From positions 434,001 to 498,000 of the forward strand of contig CAWIZY010000016.1 in NCBI GenBank assembly GCA_963840725.1: a stretch of 64,000 nucleotides of DNA. Direction: 5' to 3'. Positions 8,931 to 18,473 of this stretch are shown piece by piece; positions within the stretch are counted from its first letter, which is position 1; the number at the start of each line of letters is the position of its first letter. Source of the stretch: CAVWDU01 sp963840725. Lineage in GTDB: Bacteria; Pseudomonadota; Gammaproteobacteria; Pseudomonadales; Halieaceae. The notes under the pieces were generated by a model that worked only from the letters and a program-made list of their open reading frames with translations, did not search any database and was not told the DNA's origin. The translations under genes were made by a program, and so were the position numbers.

Positions 8931-10042
8931 AACAACGTCCTGTAAAGTGTCTGATAGCGCCCGAGGCAATCGGCCCAGGTACCATAGGTTTCGATACTCT
9001 CCTGCCGGCATCGCTCGGCCAGGCGCCGATGGGTGGCGGGCTCCGAGAGCTGGTGCAGGGCGTTGCGGAAAGCCGCCTCCGAATCCACCAGAAAACCGGT
9101 CTCAGCGTCGGTAATCAGCTCCTCATGAGCCGCAATACGCGAGGCGATGACCGGCAGTCCCGCCGCCATGGTCTCCAGCAGCACCTGCGGCTTGCCCTCG
9201 CTGTGCTGACTGAGGGTGATAAACCCGCAGCTGCCCGGATACCATAGCTCCAGCAACTCGGACGCGGGCAGCGGGCCGTGATAATGCACCCAGGGCGGCA
9301 GGGTGAGGCCGTCCTGGTTGGGGCCTATCAGGTGCAGCTGCTGTTGCTCATCGAACACCCCCTCACCCCAGCGGAACAGTTCGCCGATCTTGTCCTCGGT
9401 GATGCGCAGCACCGAGAGCCACCGATTGACCGGCCCGGGCTGCTGACACTGCAGCCGGTACCAGGCCTCGTCGATGCCAAAGTTGACCGGGCGCACCGCT
9501 GCCACATCACCAAAAAGCGCCGTGAGCGGTTGCTCCATCCAGGCGGCATTGGGCGCCAGTATGCAGGTGTTAGTACGCATAACCCGGCGCAACAGGGCCA
9601 CCATACCCGGCAACTTCAGCAATTTGAAATCGGTTCCGAGCACGGTAATCACCGCCCGGGCACCCAGCCCGGACAGAGGCAGAGCATTTTGCAGCCAGTT
9701 GATATGAAAGATATCGGTGTCGCTGGCGCAGCGCCGGTACAACAGGCGCAAGCGGCGCAACAGGCTGACGGCACTGCCTAAGGCGGATACCGGCTCGGTG
9801 CGCAACAGGTGCGCCATACCGCCGCGACCCGTCAGTTGGTCAAGCCAGCCCTGATCACTGGCGGTGCAGGCGTAAGCCACATCGGCGTGACGGGGGCCGT
9901 CCGGCGCCCACAGCGACAAAGCCATCAAGGAGTCTGACCCCATGGCATCGGCAAGTTTGCGAATAAACAGCCCCTGCCAGTCGGTCTCGTCGCGCGGATA
10001 ACTGGTCGCCACCATCACCACCCTGGTTTGCTTTCCAGCCAT
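8927..10042 (-). CDS. Group 1 (GT4-type) glycosyltransferase
   Basis: GT-B fold sugar transferase, 371 residues. The N-terminal acceptor half opens with VVMVATSYPRDETDWQGLF. The C-terminal donor half carries HSEGKPQVLLETMAAGLPVI and the segment ASRIAAHEELITDAETGFLV, the usual EX7E-type nucleotide-sugar region. Between them HINWLQNALP and VITVLGTDF match GT4 proteins. It is the first gene of the glycan trio and overlaps the epimerase by 4 bp. No signal peptide; probably a cytosolic face enzyme. The acceptor is unknown. Confidence 0.87.
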   Translation of the reverse strand: MAGKQTRVVMVATSYPRDETDWQGLFIRKLADAMGSDSLMALSLWAPDGPRHADVAYACTASDQGWLDQLTGRGGMAHLLRTEPVSALGSAVSLLRRLRLLYRRCASDTDIFHINWLQNALPLSGLGARAVITVLGTDFKLLKLPGMVALLRRVMRTNTCILAPNAAWMEQPLTALFGDVAAVRPVNFGIDEAWYRLQCQQPGPVNRWLSVLRITEDKIGELFRWGEGVFDEQQQLHLIGPNQDGLTLPPWVHYHGPLPASELLELWYPGSCGFITLSQHSEGKPQVLLETMAAGLPVIASRIAAHEELITDAETGFLVDSEAAFRNALHQLSEPATHRRLAERCRQESIETYGTWADCLGRYQTLYRTLL

Positions 10043-10168
10043 TTTATTGTGATTCGCCTCCCCGGAAGGCTAACTATGGCGCGCCAGTGCACCGCTAGGC
10101 AAGCGCGGACCGGCGATTCGGCGGGTTTTCCCGGCCGGGGTGCATCACTGCGCGGCAAGACCATGGTA

Positions 10169-10197
10169 TTGACAAAAAAGAGCAGGCTCAGTAAAGT
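10169..10197 (+). promoter_or_regulatory. Promoter of tRNA-Leu
   Basis: TTGACA (10169-10174) and TAAAGT (10192-10197) with 17-bp spacing, followed by a GC-rich discriminator (GCGCGCCC). This is typical of stringently controlled stable-RNA promoters and lies about 37 bp before the mature tRNA. Confidence 0.75.
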
Positions 10198-10234
10198 GCG
10201 CGCCCTCGAGTGGCCCTCATGGCCCACTCGTGTT

Positions 10235-10321
10235 GCCCAGGTGGTGAAATTGGTAGACACGCTAGCTTCAGGTGCTAGTGCTCGAAAGGGCGTGGAGGTT
10301 CAAGTCCTCTCCTGGGCACCA
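10235..10321 (+). tRNA. tRNA-Leu (anticodon CAG)
   Basis: An 87-nt class II tRNA. The acceptor stem GCCCAGG pairs with CCTGGGC, the D-loop has AAATTGGTAGACACG, and the anticodon arm CTAGC-TTCAGGT-GCTAG gives anticodon CAG. It has a long variable arm (GCTCGAAAGGGC), a T-loop GTTCAAGTC and an encoded CCA end. It reads CUG codons, which are frequent in these genes. Single gene; no duplicate of its 3' end was noticed elsewhere in the window. The following 10322-10496 stretch shows no gene and no clear terminator. Confidence 0.97.
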
Positions 10322-10496
10322 TTCACTCTTTAACTTTTTGAAATTCAGGGATTTTCTGGCTCGGCCCAATAAGGCGCTTTTCGGTTCTACGGCTCTGCAG
10401 CTTGCGCCACAGCTTCATCATCCAGGCTACTGCGATACAGCCGTTTCTTCGATCTCTTCAGCGCATAAAAAAGCAGTTCAAGTCATCACTAGCGCT

Positions 10497-11213
10497 TTAA
10501 ACGCCGAGCAACTGTATTCCCAGGCCGCTGCCGGCGATAGCCAGCCCCGCGAGGACATTGGCGTGACGATCGAGAACCCGCATAGGCAAAAATGAAAACC
10601 CGTACAAACCAACCGCAACTGCGATAACCATTGCGGCAATTGTTACCACGCTGAACACACCCGCGACCGAGACTACCAACAGCCAGTTATGTTCGTAGGC
10701 CGGCACCATAAACATGGGAATCAGTGCCTCACAGGGACCGAATACAAACAGAAGCAACAAGGTCCATTTGGTGAGGCCAGACCCATCTCCTGTCTCGTGA
10801 ACGTGCGCGTGCAGTTTTTCGTGGTTGTGCTCATGGCAATGCAAAGTGCCATCGGAGTGGCCATGCACATGTGCATGCCGCTGCCTTTTGGCATTGCGCA
10901 ATAAGGATGTCGCGGCATAGACAAGCCCAAACGCTATCAGACCCCAGGCGGCCACCGAGCCACGCACGGACTCTACGAATACGAGCTTCTGCACTGCGAG
11001 CCCAAGAGCAACACCTATCAACCCCAATAGCACTGATCCCGCTACATGACCTACGCCACAAAGCGCGGTAAACGACAGCGTTTTTCTTGTGCGCCAGCGC
11101 CTTGCCTTACCGATGACGATAAACGGAAGATAATGATCAACACCGATGAGCGTATGCAGCAACGCAATCGAGGCCGCACCCCAAAGTAGCACGCTGGCGC
11201 CTGCTTCAGTCAC
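10497..11213 (-). CDS. Nickel/cobalt-transporter-like membrane protein with His-rich loop
   Basis: Probable metal permease supplying nickel for the hydrogenase. About 238 residues, six or seven membrane segments. An early helix has HTLIGVDHYLPF, resembling the H-x4-D-H metal motif of NiCoT/UreH-type carriers. A cytoplasmic or periplasmic loop near residue 115-140 has a dense histidine stretch (HAHVHGHSDGTLHCHEHNHE), as in RcnA/UreH-like metal transporters. The GTG at 11213 is preferred because GGAGG lies 8 nt upstream; another GTG sits at 11222. It is the last gene of the hup-hyp run, 60 bp after hypE. Cobalt or other metals cannot be excluded. Confidence 0.75.
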   Translation of the reverse strand: MTEAGASVLLWGAASIALLHTLIGVDHYLPFIVIGKARRWRTRKTLSFTALCGVGHVAGSVLLGLIGVALGLAVQKLVFVESVRGSVAAWGLIAFGLVYAATSLLRNAKRQRHAHVHGHSDGTLHCHEHNHEKLHAHVHETGDGSGLTKWTLLLLFVFGPCEALIPMFMVPAYEHNWLLVVSVAGVFSVVTIAAMVIAVAVGLYGFSFLPMRVLDRHANVLAGLAIAGSGLGIQLLGV

Positions 11214-11282
11214 AACCCGCACCTCCCGACAAACTCGGACCTGACAGCAGCTGGATGTGTTCTGCTGCGTCTCATAGCAACC

Positions 11283-12338
11283 TCAACATATACGGGGCAA
11301 CTGCTCGCCATGCAACCAGTCGATCACACGCTCTCCCCCGATCGCAGTTCGCATACGTAACAGTTGTTGCGCATCGGCGACTACCTCGCCAATGATGGCG
11401 GCGTCTTTACCCAGAGGATGATCGCGCATGGCCCCAAGCAGCGTGTCGGCAGCATCCGGCGCTACGATTGCAAGCAGCTTCCCCTCGTTGGCGACATTTA
11501 ATGGGTCCAGGCCCAGCAACTCGCAGGCACCCTGCACCTCGTCCCGAATGGGCAAGCTCGTCTCATTCAGGCGCATACCCACGCCCGATTGGGATGCGAT
11601 CTCGTTCAGTGTTGCGGACACACCACCGCGCGTAGGATCCCGCAAACAATGGAGATCACCGCCCGCTACTGCAAGCATGTTCAGCACCAGACCATTGAGC
11701 GAGGCCGAATCAGACTCAATCGTGGTCTCAAACCTCAGCCCGTTGCGCAGCGACATGATGGCCACCCCGTGATCACCGATGTAGCCCGACACCAGGACTT
11801 TATCGCCGGGGCGGCATAAGTCACCGGACACGGCTGCATGAGGCAGCACTCGACCGACACCTGAAGTATTGATAAAGACACCATCTGCCTTGCCCCGCTC
11901 GACAACCTTGGTGTCACCGGAGACAATACTGACACCCGCATCCTTTGCCGCCTCGGCCATAGAATCAACAATGCGCTTGAGGTCGCCAAGGGGAAAACCC
12001 TCTTCGAGAATAAATCCGCAGTTCAGGTACAGTGGTTCGGCACCGCCCATAGCAAGATCGTTGACCGTACCGTGTACAGCCAGGCTACCAATGTTGCCAC
12101 CTGGGAAGAACAACGGGGACACAACAAAGCTGTCGGTGCTCATGACAAAATCACCACCGCTTAAAGAGAAACGCGCCTGGTCGTTACCCTGGTCCAGCAA
12201 TGGATTGCTAAATGCTTCCCTGAACAGCAAGTCCACCAGGTCAGACATGGCTCGTCCACCCGCACCGTGCACCAGCTCAACTTGCCCATTGTTGTAATCC
12301 AGGCGTCGAGCCTGTCGCCGCCCTACCCGATCTTCCAT
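11283..12338 (-). CDS. hypE: Hydrogenase maturation protein HypE
   Basis: HypE dehydrates the thiocarboxamide on its C-terminal cysteine, using ATP, to make the cyanide ligands of the NiFe site. The protein (351 residues) ends in PRIC, the essential terminal cysteine. It has the PurM-like ATP-binding features VELVHGAGGRAMSDLV at the N-terminus, GTVNDLAMGGAEP, VSGDTKVV and LRDPTRGGVSATLNE. The N-terminal dozen residues are poorly conserved, so the exact start could be slightly downstream. It follows hypD by 17 bp. Confidence 0.97.
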   Translation of the reverse strand: MEDRVGRRQARRLDYNNGQVELVHGAGGRAMSDLVDLLFREAFSNPLLDQGNDQARFSLSGGDFVMSTDSFVVSPLFFPGGNIGSLAVHGTVNDLAMGGAEPLYLNCGFILEEGFPLGDLKRIVDSMAEAAKDAGVSIVSGDTKVVERGKADGVFINTSGVGRVLPHAAVSGDLCRPGDKVLVSGYIGDHGVAIMSLRNGLRFETTIESDSASLNGLVLNMLAVAGGDLHCLRDPTRGGVSATLNEIASQSGVGMRLNETSLPIRDEVQGACELLGLDPLNVANEGKLLAIVAPDAADTLLGAMRDHPLGKDAAIIGEVVADAQQLLRMRTAIGGERVIDWLHGEQLPRIC

Positions 12339-12355
12339 TTTTACACTCTTCTGAT

Positions 12356-13528
12356 TCAGGCTGATTGTAAATCGGCAACCACAACAACCTCGGGGTTTTC
12401 GGGTTCGTCCTGACGAAACCGACCGTAGGTATAATAGGCAGCGCAGGCCCCTTCATCAGAAACCATGCAGGACCCCAGGGGGTTCTCGGGCGTGCACACC
12501 GTGGCGAACAATTTACAATCGGTGGGCTTTTTAGTGCCTCGCAACACTGAGGGGCAGTCGCAGCTCTTTGCACCTGCTGCAGGCTGGTACTGCATAGTAA
12601 AGCGGCGCTCTGCATCGAATGACCTGAATGCATCCGCAAGCATCAATGCCGATGCCGGGATTTCACCCAGCCCCCGCCATTCAAAGCTGCTACGTTGAAC
12701 AAAAACCTCGCTCATAACACGCTGTGCTCGTGCGTTACCCGTGGGAGTCACGGCCCGCAGGTACTGGTTCTCTATCTCTGCTCGCCCTTCGTTAATTTGG
12801 CGCACCAGCATCAATAGCGACTGCAGAACATCCAGGGGCTCAAACCCTGCGATCACCACGGGCTTCTCATGCTGCGTTGCGCAGAACTTGTACGCATCAG
12901 AACCGATAACCACGCTGACATGCGAGGGGCCGATAAAACCGTCGATCTCCAGGGATTCACCCTTTGCGCTATCCACATCCAAAATTGCGCGCATGGCTGC
13001 TGGCGTAAGTACGTGGTTACAAAACACAGAAAAGTTATCTAGCTGTTCTGTCTTCGCGGTCCTTAACGCAATGGCTGTGGGCGGTGTTGTCGTTTCGAAG
13101 CCGATGGCAAAAAACACCACCTCGCGATCGGGATTTGATCGAGCAAGTTCCAGCGCATCGCTAACCGAATAGACCATGCGAACATCTGCTCCCTGTGCTC
13201 GCGCTTTATACAGGCTCTGCCCCCCACTGCCAGGCACACGCAGCATGTCTCCATAAGTGCAGAGAATCACTTTCGAATTCTCGCTCACCAGGCGCATGGC
13301 CATATCAAGCCGGCCAATAGGCAAAATGCACACCGGGCAACCGGGGCCGTGGACGAGTTCTATATTCTTTGGCAATAGATCCGGCACGCCATAGCGAAAC
13401 ACCGCGTGCGTGTGACCGCCGCAGAACTCCATGAACCGATACGTCCGGGCGGGATCAACCTCTGCCGCCAATGCCGCTACCAAAGAGCGAGCGCGCGCCC
13501 CATCACGGAACTCGTCAACGTACTTCAT
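12356..13528 (-). CDS. hypD: Hydrogenase maturation protein HypD
   Basis: HypD is the Fe-S scaffold on which the Fe(CN)2CO unit is assembled with HypC. 390 residues from the ATG at 13528 (MKYVDEFRDGARARSLVAAL). Signature motifs are FMEFCGGHTHAVFRYGV, HGPGCPVCILP, FAIGFETTTPPTA and GPSHVSVVIG, and the C-terminal cysteines for the [4Fe-4S] cluster (CDCPSVLRG, CKLFATVCTPENPLGSC). It overlaps hypC by 14 bp, implying translational coupling of the two partners. Confidence 0.97.
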   Translation of the reverse strand: MKYVDEFRDGARARSLVAALAAEVDPARTYRFMEFCGGHTHAVFRYGVPDLLPKNIELVHGPGCPVCILPIGRLDMAMRLVSENSKVILCTYGDMLRVPGSGGQSLYKARAQGADVRMVYSVSDALELARSNPDREVVFFAIGFETTTPPTAIALRTAKTEQLDNFSVFCNHVLTPAAMRAILDVDSAKGESLEIDGFIGPSHVSVVIGSDAYKFCATQHEKPVVIAGFEPLDVLQSLLMLVRQINEGRAEIENQYLRAVTPTGNARAQRVMSEVFVQRSSFEWRGLGEIPASALMLADAFRSFDAERRFTMQYQPAAGAKSCDCPSVLRGTKKPTDCKLFATVCTPENPLGSCMVSDEGACAAYYTYGRFRQDEPENPEVVVVADLQSA

Positions 13529-13757
13529 CAAGGGCCTCCGCCAGTACACCGCTTTCGCTCATAAGTTTCAGAGTCTTCTCTGCCTGTGCTTCGTCAAGCT
13601 TTGACAGCGCAAAACCGACATGCAGAATAACGTAGTCATCTACGGACACATCGTCCACCAAACTGATGTCGATTTTTCGAAGCACACCGCCCACGGAAGC
13701 CATTGCCGTCTCCGGCGACTCCACCTGGGTAATCTTGACGGGTATTGCGAGGCACAT
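13515..13757 (-). CDS. hypC: Hydrogenase maturation chaperone HypC
   Basis: Small chaperone (80 residues) that binds HypD and delivers the Fe(CN)2CO group to the large-subunit precursor. It begins MCLAIPVKI; the N-terminal Cys2 after Met removal is essential in the family. The OB-fold core includes DYVILHVGFALSKLDEAQAE. A second HypC-family gene, hupF, lies earlier in the operon and is presumably specific to HupL. Confidence 0.96.
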   Translation of the reverse strand: MCLAIPVKITQVESPETAMASVGGVLRKIDISLVDDVSVDDYVILHVGFALSKLDEAQAEKTLKLMSESGVLAEALDEVR

Positions 13758-13791
13758 AGACGTCTACTCAGCAAATGAAGGTAATGAGGGT

Positions 13792-16086
13792 TTAGCAATT
13801 TGCATACTGCAGCGCTGCAACATGCGCCTGGCCCAGACTAAGGCCACCGTCGCCCGGCGGCAAGCGATGCCAGCCGCTCAAAACCGTAAGTCCACGCCGA
13901 CGCAATCTCTCGGGAAGTTCCCTGGCTAGCCAGCGATTGGCAAAACATCCGCCGCCAAGCGCGACGCAATCAACCCCTTCGGTGGCGGCGTGCTGCAATA
14001 CCCACGCTTCCAGACCGGCTATTAAGGTTCCGTGGAATAAGGCCGCCCCTCGATCAGCAGGCAGGCCATCACCCAGGACGGCCAATAGGGGCAGAAAATC
14101 GAGCTGGCCACTGGCGTCGATACGATAGCCATTCTCCAGAACCTGTAACTCTTTTGCCTGACTCTCAAGACGCATCGGTGCCTCGGCTTCGAAAGAGGCG
14201 TAGCGGCAGACACCCAGCAGGGCAGCGGCGGCGTCGAATAGACGCCCGGCAGACGTACTGGTGGGGCATAGCGGCGCACTGGCGAGTGTTGCCACCGCTT
14301 CTGCCAGAGGCTCGTCGGGAAACCGCGCCGGCGCCTCGGTACCGCGCCCCAGCATCGTGAGCGCGGCAACCGCCATGCGCCAGGGCTCCGCCGCCGCCCG
14401 GTCACCCCCGGGGACTGGCAAGGCGCTGAAATGCGCAACACGCTTCATGTCGTAACCGTCCAGCAGGAGACATTCGCCACCCCAGCTCCCGCCATCGACA
14501 CCGACGCCGTGCCCGTCAAGGGTCAGCGCGAGCGCCGGTGCGCGCCAATTCTCCAAAGCCAGGACCGCAGCCCCATGAGCATGGTGGTGCTGTACACGGA
14601 CCAAGGGCACATCCAGGTCCTGGGACAGCACCTCCGCAAGGCGACTGGATGCGTAGTCGGGGTGTAAATCACAAGCGACCACACTGGGTTTAAAATGAAG
14701 TTGCTGTAAAAGCCTATCAACGGCCTGCCGTTGAAAGCACCGCGTTGCCACGGAGTCAAGGTCCCCGATATGCGCACTGAGATGGGCCTGACTGCCCCGC
14801 AGGGCGCAGATAGTATTCTTAAGATGCGCGCCCATGCCAAGAACGGCCGGTGAACTACCCTTCAGATTCACCGTTTGCGGCGTGTAGCCACGGGATCGGC
14901 GAAGTTGCACCAGCCCTGTTCCCATGTCCCTGAGCACCGAATCGTCGCAGCGCTGCGCAATGCGTCGGTCGTGAGTCACTACAAGGTCTGCAATGCCTGG
15001 CAAGGCGTCTTGCGCTTCATCATTCGCCGCTAAAATAGGATCGCCACTGATATTCGCGCTGGTCATCAAGAGTGCAGTCGCCGAAGGCTCATTAAGCCAC
15101 TGCAAGCCCGCCGGACGTCCTGCGAGTATCCAGCAGATCAGGTAGTGAACCCCCGTATAGGGCAGCATTACACCCAGGCTGGACATGCCCGGCGCCAGCG
15201 CGCTCGGCAAAACAGATGAGGCCTTCCGCTCAGCAACGACGACGGGGCGTGGCGACGAAGCCAAGGCTTCACACCCGGCCTGGCTCATCGTGAGTTCACG
15301 CGCGACACTCACGCCGTTGAGCATCATCATCGCAAAAGGTTTCAAACTGCGTTTTTTACGCGCACGCAAACGCTCAATTGCAGCTTCGTTACGGGCATCA
15401 CACAGCAGATGAAATCCACCCACGCCTTTCAATGCAACGATCTGTCCGGCTTGCAGTGCATCAACAATGCATTCCGGAGAGTGTGAAAGCCCGGGGCCAC
15501 AGTCGTGACAGGCTATAGGCTCAGCGTGGAACCTGCGCCCAACAGGGTTTTGATACTCATCCTTGCACGGCACACACATCGGATAGTCAGACATCGTGGT
15601 GTGAAGGCGGTCGTAGGGTAATGCCTCCGTCATGCTGTAACGGGGCCCACAATCGCTACAAGCAATAAACGGATGCAGATAGCGACGGTTATTCGGCGTA
15701 AACAGCTCTTGCGTGCAGGTCTTGCAGATTGCCGCGTCGGCGGGCACCGCAGCGGCGCTTTCGCCCTCTGTTTCACGGCCGCTGGTTTTGACTATCTCAA
15801 ACACCGTGTCCGCAGCGACTGGCACGCTGAAACGTTCCAGAACATCCACGCGAGCCAGGGGTGGAAGATCATTAATCAGCGTTGTTGCAAATGCGTCGAT
15901 ATCATTCCCCTGAACTTCAAGAGTTACGCCTTGCGCATCGTTTTTTACCCAGCCCGACAAACCGCGTGAAACAGCCGTTCTATAGACATGCGGGCGAAAC
16001 CCCACACCCTGAACAAGCCCACGCAAATGAAAGCGTTCCCGGCGCATGACTGCCAGGCCTGATGCGGAATAGCTAGACGCGTTCAT
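13792..16086 (-). CDS. hypF: Carbamoyltransferase HypF
   Basis: HypF converts carbamoyl phosphate and ATP to carbamoyl-AMP and passes the carbamoyl group to HypE, the source of the cyanide ligands. 764 residues, the normal size. Domain order: acylphosphatase-like (GLVQGVGFRPHVYRTA, about residues 24-110), two C-x2-C...C-x2-C zinc fingers (CKTC...CSDC and CVPC...CHDC, about 125-200), a YrdC-like domain (about 210-390) and the C-terminal Kae1-like domain with VRVQHHHAHGAAVLALE and a GGGCFANRWLARELPERL end region. It overlaps hypB by 4 bp (ATGA). Confidence 0.97.
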   Translation of the reverse strand: MNASSYSASGLAVMRRERFHLRGLVQGVGFRPHVYRTAVSRGLSGWVKNDAQGVTLEVQGNDIDAFATTLINDLPPLARVDVLERFSVPVAADTVFEIVKTSGRETEGESAAAVPADAAICKTCTQELFTPNNRRYLHPFIACSDCGPRYSMTEALPYDRLHTTMSDYPMCVPCKDEYQNPVGRRFHAEPIACHDCGPGLSHSPECIVDALQAGQIVALKGVGGFHLLCDARNEAAIERLRARKKRSLKPFAMMMLNGVSVARELTMSQAGCEALASSPRPVVVAERKASSVLPSALAPGMSSLGVMLPYTGVHYLICWILAGRPAGLQWLNEPSATALLMTSANISGDPILAANDEAQDALPGIADLVVTHDRRIAQRCDDSVLRDMGTGLVQLRRSRGYTPQTVNLKGSSPAVLGMGAHLKNTICALRGSQAHLSAHIGDLDSVATRCFQRQAVDRLLQQLHFKPSVVACDLHPDYASSRLAEVLSQDLDVPLVRVQHHHAHGAAVLALENWRAPALALTLDGHGVGVDGGSWGGECLLLDGYDMKRVAHFSALPVPGGDRAAAEPWRMAVAALTMLGRGTEAPARFPDEPLAEAVATLASAPLCPTSTSAGRLFDAAAALLGVCRYASFEAEAPMRLESQAKELQVLENGYRIDASGQLDFLPLLAVLGDGLPADRGAALFHGTLIAGLEAWVLQHAATEGVDCVALGGGCFANRWLARELPERLRRRGLTVLSGWHRLPPGDGGLSLGQAHVAALQYANC

Positions 16087-16940
16087 TCACCGGCACTGGC
16101 AGCCATTTGCCTGGCCGCGCCAATCCAGCTTATCCAGCGATCCATGCCTTCTCCGGTTGTCGCCGACACTCGAATAACGCCCAGAGATGGGTTCACTCGC
16201 TTCGCGTTGGCAATCAGCGCCTCTACGTCAAATTGAAGGTGCGGTAACAAATCCACCTTTGACACCAGCATAAGCGAAGCCGCGGCAAACATATTGGGAT
16301 ACTTCAGTGGCTTGTCTTCACCCTCGGTGACAGAAGCGATCACTACCTTATGGGCCTCGCCAAGATCAAAACCCGCCGGACACACAAGATTCCCAACGTT
16401 CTCTATAAACAGAACGCGATTTTGCAGGGTCAGTCTATGGCAGGCGCTATGCACCATTTGAGCATCAAGGTGACATCCTCGCCCCGTATTGACCTGGATG
16501 GCAGGCGCACCGGTGGACCGAATACGCTCCGCGTCGGCACTCGTTTCCTGGTCACCTTCGATCACGGCGGATTCCCAGTCTTGTTGGTCTGTTGCACGAC
16601 TGAGCGTTTCTACTAAAAGCGTGGTTTTTCCGGCCCCCGGTGATGAAACCAGGTTGAGCGCCAACACCTGATCCCGAGAAAAGTGCTCTCGATTGTGGGC
16701 GGCCAAGGCATTGTTCTTGGCCAGAATGTCCTGCTCAACCTTGAGCAAGCGTCCATCCCCATCGGGTGTACGTCGCAGCAGGCCCCCGCTGGATTCGTCC
16801 CGCGCATGAACGCCTGAACCAGCGGGAGCCGCGGGCCCGTGCTGCCCAGAGGCAGTGATATCACCTTGTTCCGCCTGCGATGGTGCAGCATCGCCTTCAA
16901 TGCGTGTTTCCCCGTCACTACAGCCACAGACTCCGCACAT
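16083..16940 (-). CDS. hypB: Hydrogenase nickel incorporation GTPase HypB
   Basis: SIMIBI-class GTPase that inserts nickel with HypA. 285 residues. It starts MCGVCGC, the high-affinity Ni-binding N-terminal motif. A variable linker follows with only scattered histidines, not the long poly-His stretch of some rhizobial HypB. The GTPase core has Walker A (SSPGAGKTTLLVE), VIEGDQETSADAERI, GRGCHLDAQMV and a guanine-recognition VSKVDLLP. Overlaps hypF by 4 bp and abuts hypA by one base. Confidence 0.97.
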   Translation of the reverse strand: MCGVCGCSDGETRIEGDAAPSQAEQGDITASGQHGPAAPAGSGVHARDESSGGLLRRTPDGDGRLLKVEQDILAKNNALAAHNREHFSRDQVLALNLVSSPGAGKTTLLVETLSRATDQQDWESAVIEGDQETSADAERIRSTGAPAIQVNTGRGCHLDAQMVHSACHRLTLQNRVLFIENVGNLVCPAGFDLGEAHKVVIASVTEGEDKPLKYPNMFAAASLMLVSKVDLLPHLQFDVEALIANAKRVNPSLGVIRVSATTGEGMDRWISWIGAARQMAASAGE

Positions 16941-17281
16941 CAGACCACCTCCAATTCCTTTAAACGCATTTCCTCGCCCTGCTCAATGATCACCGACCCA
17001 CTGCCACAATGGGGACAACCATCGATCCGGTTGGCCATGGTAATCGGCAGGGAGCAATCCATACACCAGCCCTTTGCGGGTATTTCAAAGATCTTTAGCT
17101 CAGCACCCTGCGCAACTGTATCGTTTGTGCACAGATCAAACGCGAAACGCAGCGCATCGGGATCTACATGACCCAAAGCACCGATTTCAAGAACCACGCA
17201 GCGCACCCTGGTAAAGGTATTACTGAGCTGCTGCTCCTCAATCAAATCCACAACGCCCTGGCACAGCGCCATTTCGTGCAT
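16940..17281 (-). CDS. hypA: Hydrogenase nickel incorporation protein HypA
   Basis: HypA binds nickel through its N-terminal MHE motif and zinc through a C-terminal finger. The 113-residue product starts MHEMALCQGVVDLI at the ATG at 17281, just one base after the hupK stop. The zinc site shows as WCMDC ... GCPHCGSG (two CxxC pairs). A longer open frame runs upstream through hupK but would bury the essential N-terminal Met-His, so it was rejected. Partner of HypB. Confidence 0.96.
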   Translation of the reverse strand: MHEMALCQGVVDLIEEQQLSNTFTRVRCVVLEIGALGHVDPDALRFAFDLCTNDTVAQGAELKIFEIPAKGWCMDCSLPITMANRIDGCPHCGSGSVIIEQGEEMRLKELEVV

Positions 17282-17282
17282 T

Positions 17283-18473
17283 TCAGACACTCGCTGCGAT
17301 CGATGCAGAGCGCACATCGGCCGCACAGCAGGGGTCCAAAGCGGCCAGGGCCATACGAACCGCCGGCGCACTGGCATTGCCGGGCAGCAGATGCTGCAAA
17401 AGATTGCCGTCCTTAAAGTGCCAGTCGGTGGGAGCCAGAATCTGCCAGCTGCCCGCGACACCACGCGCTTTGTCTCGAGCATTCTGACGAACCAGGTGAA
17501 ACAAAGGCCCGCGGGACGTCATCGCGGAGCCGATACCCAGCGCATCCCCGCCGGGCAAGCCTATAGACCACGCGCTTATCTGCGCAGCACAATCGGTTGC
17601 CAGAGCGCGCATCACGACAATGCCGTCAAGGAGCTGCGCGATCAGCATCTTGGCGAGCAAACCAATATCCGGGTGGGATGCCAGGGTCTCGGTGAGCGAA
17701 TGCCCCCGGGCAGCCAGGGGACCGACGTAGCACGGCGCCGACTCGGAGCCAGCAGGCACCGTCGCAGGGCCTTGCCCTGGCTGCTCAAGCGGTCGAATCT
17801 CCTGGGTGGCCGGCGCTGTCGCTAAAACGCCATCAAGACGTGCCCTGGCCTCAACATCGTCTTCGACGAACGCGGCCCGGATACCGTTGTAGATCATCTC
17901 TCGATCGAGGAAATCAACCGACACGGCCGCAGCTTTTTCGGCAGCTCCAGGCCGCGAACCCCTCAACAAGCTACCGTCACCCAGCATCAGATGGAACAGG
18001 CGCGCCGCCGTGCAATGCTCAGCAGACGCCCACCGAGCGAGGCTCTCCAAACTACTGACCTCGTCAAGACCAACGACACAAGCCTGAAGCATCAGCGACA
18101 ACTGTTTATCATCACTCGCCGCGCGGATGTCACGCAGACAAACCAGGTCGGGCTGATCGCCCAACAGTGGCGGCCAGGTTACCAGCCACCGCCACGCATG
18201 CGCGATACCCTGCTCTCGCAACAAGCCATCATAAGAGCTATGTTCACCGCAGGAGCTATCAACTCCCGCGTTTTGGCCTGTAGCGGCATCGACTGCCGCT
18301 GTGGCTGCGCCCAGTTGGGCAACTGCACAAATGGGCAGCAGCAGCGGGATTCGTGCCAGGGCATTGCTAAGATCCAAACCCGCCAATGATTCAGCGATCC
18401 GAGGCCGGTTTTGCGAGAGGACCCAAGCGTCTGCTGCCCCTTCGGGCGTCAGGCGGATGCCTGCATGTGTCAT
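17283..18473 (-). CDS. hupK: HupK/HoxV-type hydrogenase expression protein
   Basis: A 396-residue protein, weakly similar to a NiFe large subunit. Near the C-terminus it has LDPCCAADVR, resembling the DPCxxC end of the large subunit, and AMTSRGPLFHLVR in the middle. In the family HupK/HoxV is thought to act as a scaffold carrying Fe(CN)2CO towards HupL. It lacks the N-terminal RxCGxC pair of a real catalytic subunit. The identification rests mainly on this tail and on its exact operon position between hupJ and hypA. It overlaps the hupIJ gene by 4 bp. Confidence 0.85.
   Translation of the reverse strand: MTHAGIRLTPEGAADAWVLSQNRPRIAESLAGLDLSNALARIPLLLPICAVAQLGAATAAVDAATGQNAGVDSSCGEHSSYDGLLREQGIAHAWRWLVTWPPLLGDQPDLVCLRDIRAASDDKQLSLMLQACVVGLDEVSSLESLARWASAEHCTAARLFHLMLGDGSLLRGSRPGAAEKAAAVSVDFLDREMIYNGIRAAFVEDDVEARARLDGVLATAPATQEIRPLEQPGQGPATVPAGSESAPCYVGPLAARGHSLTETLASHPDIGLLAKMLIAQLLDGIVVMRALATDCAAQISAWSIGLPGGDALGIGSAMTSRGPLFHLVRQNARDKARGVAGSWQILAPTDWHFKDGNLLQHLLPGNASAPAVRMALAALDPCCAADVRSASIAASV

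Noticed and set aside
10235..10321. tRNA-Leu as integration site of a mobile island
   Set aside because: No integrase and no second copy of the tRNA 3' end were noticed.
16940..17482. Longer HypA frame from 17482
   Set aside because: It would bury the essential N-terminal Met-His-Glu of HypA and overlap hupK; the ATG at 17281 is right.
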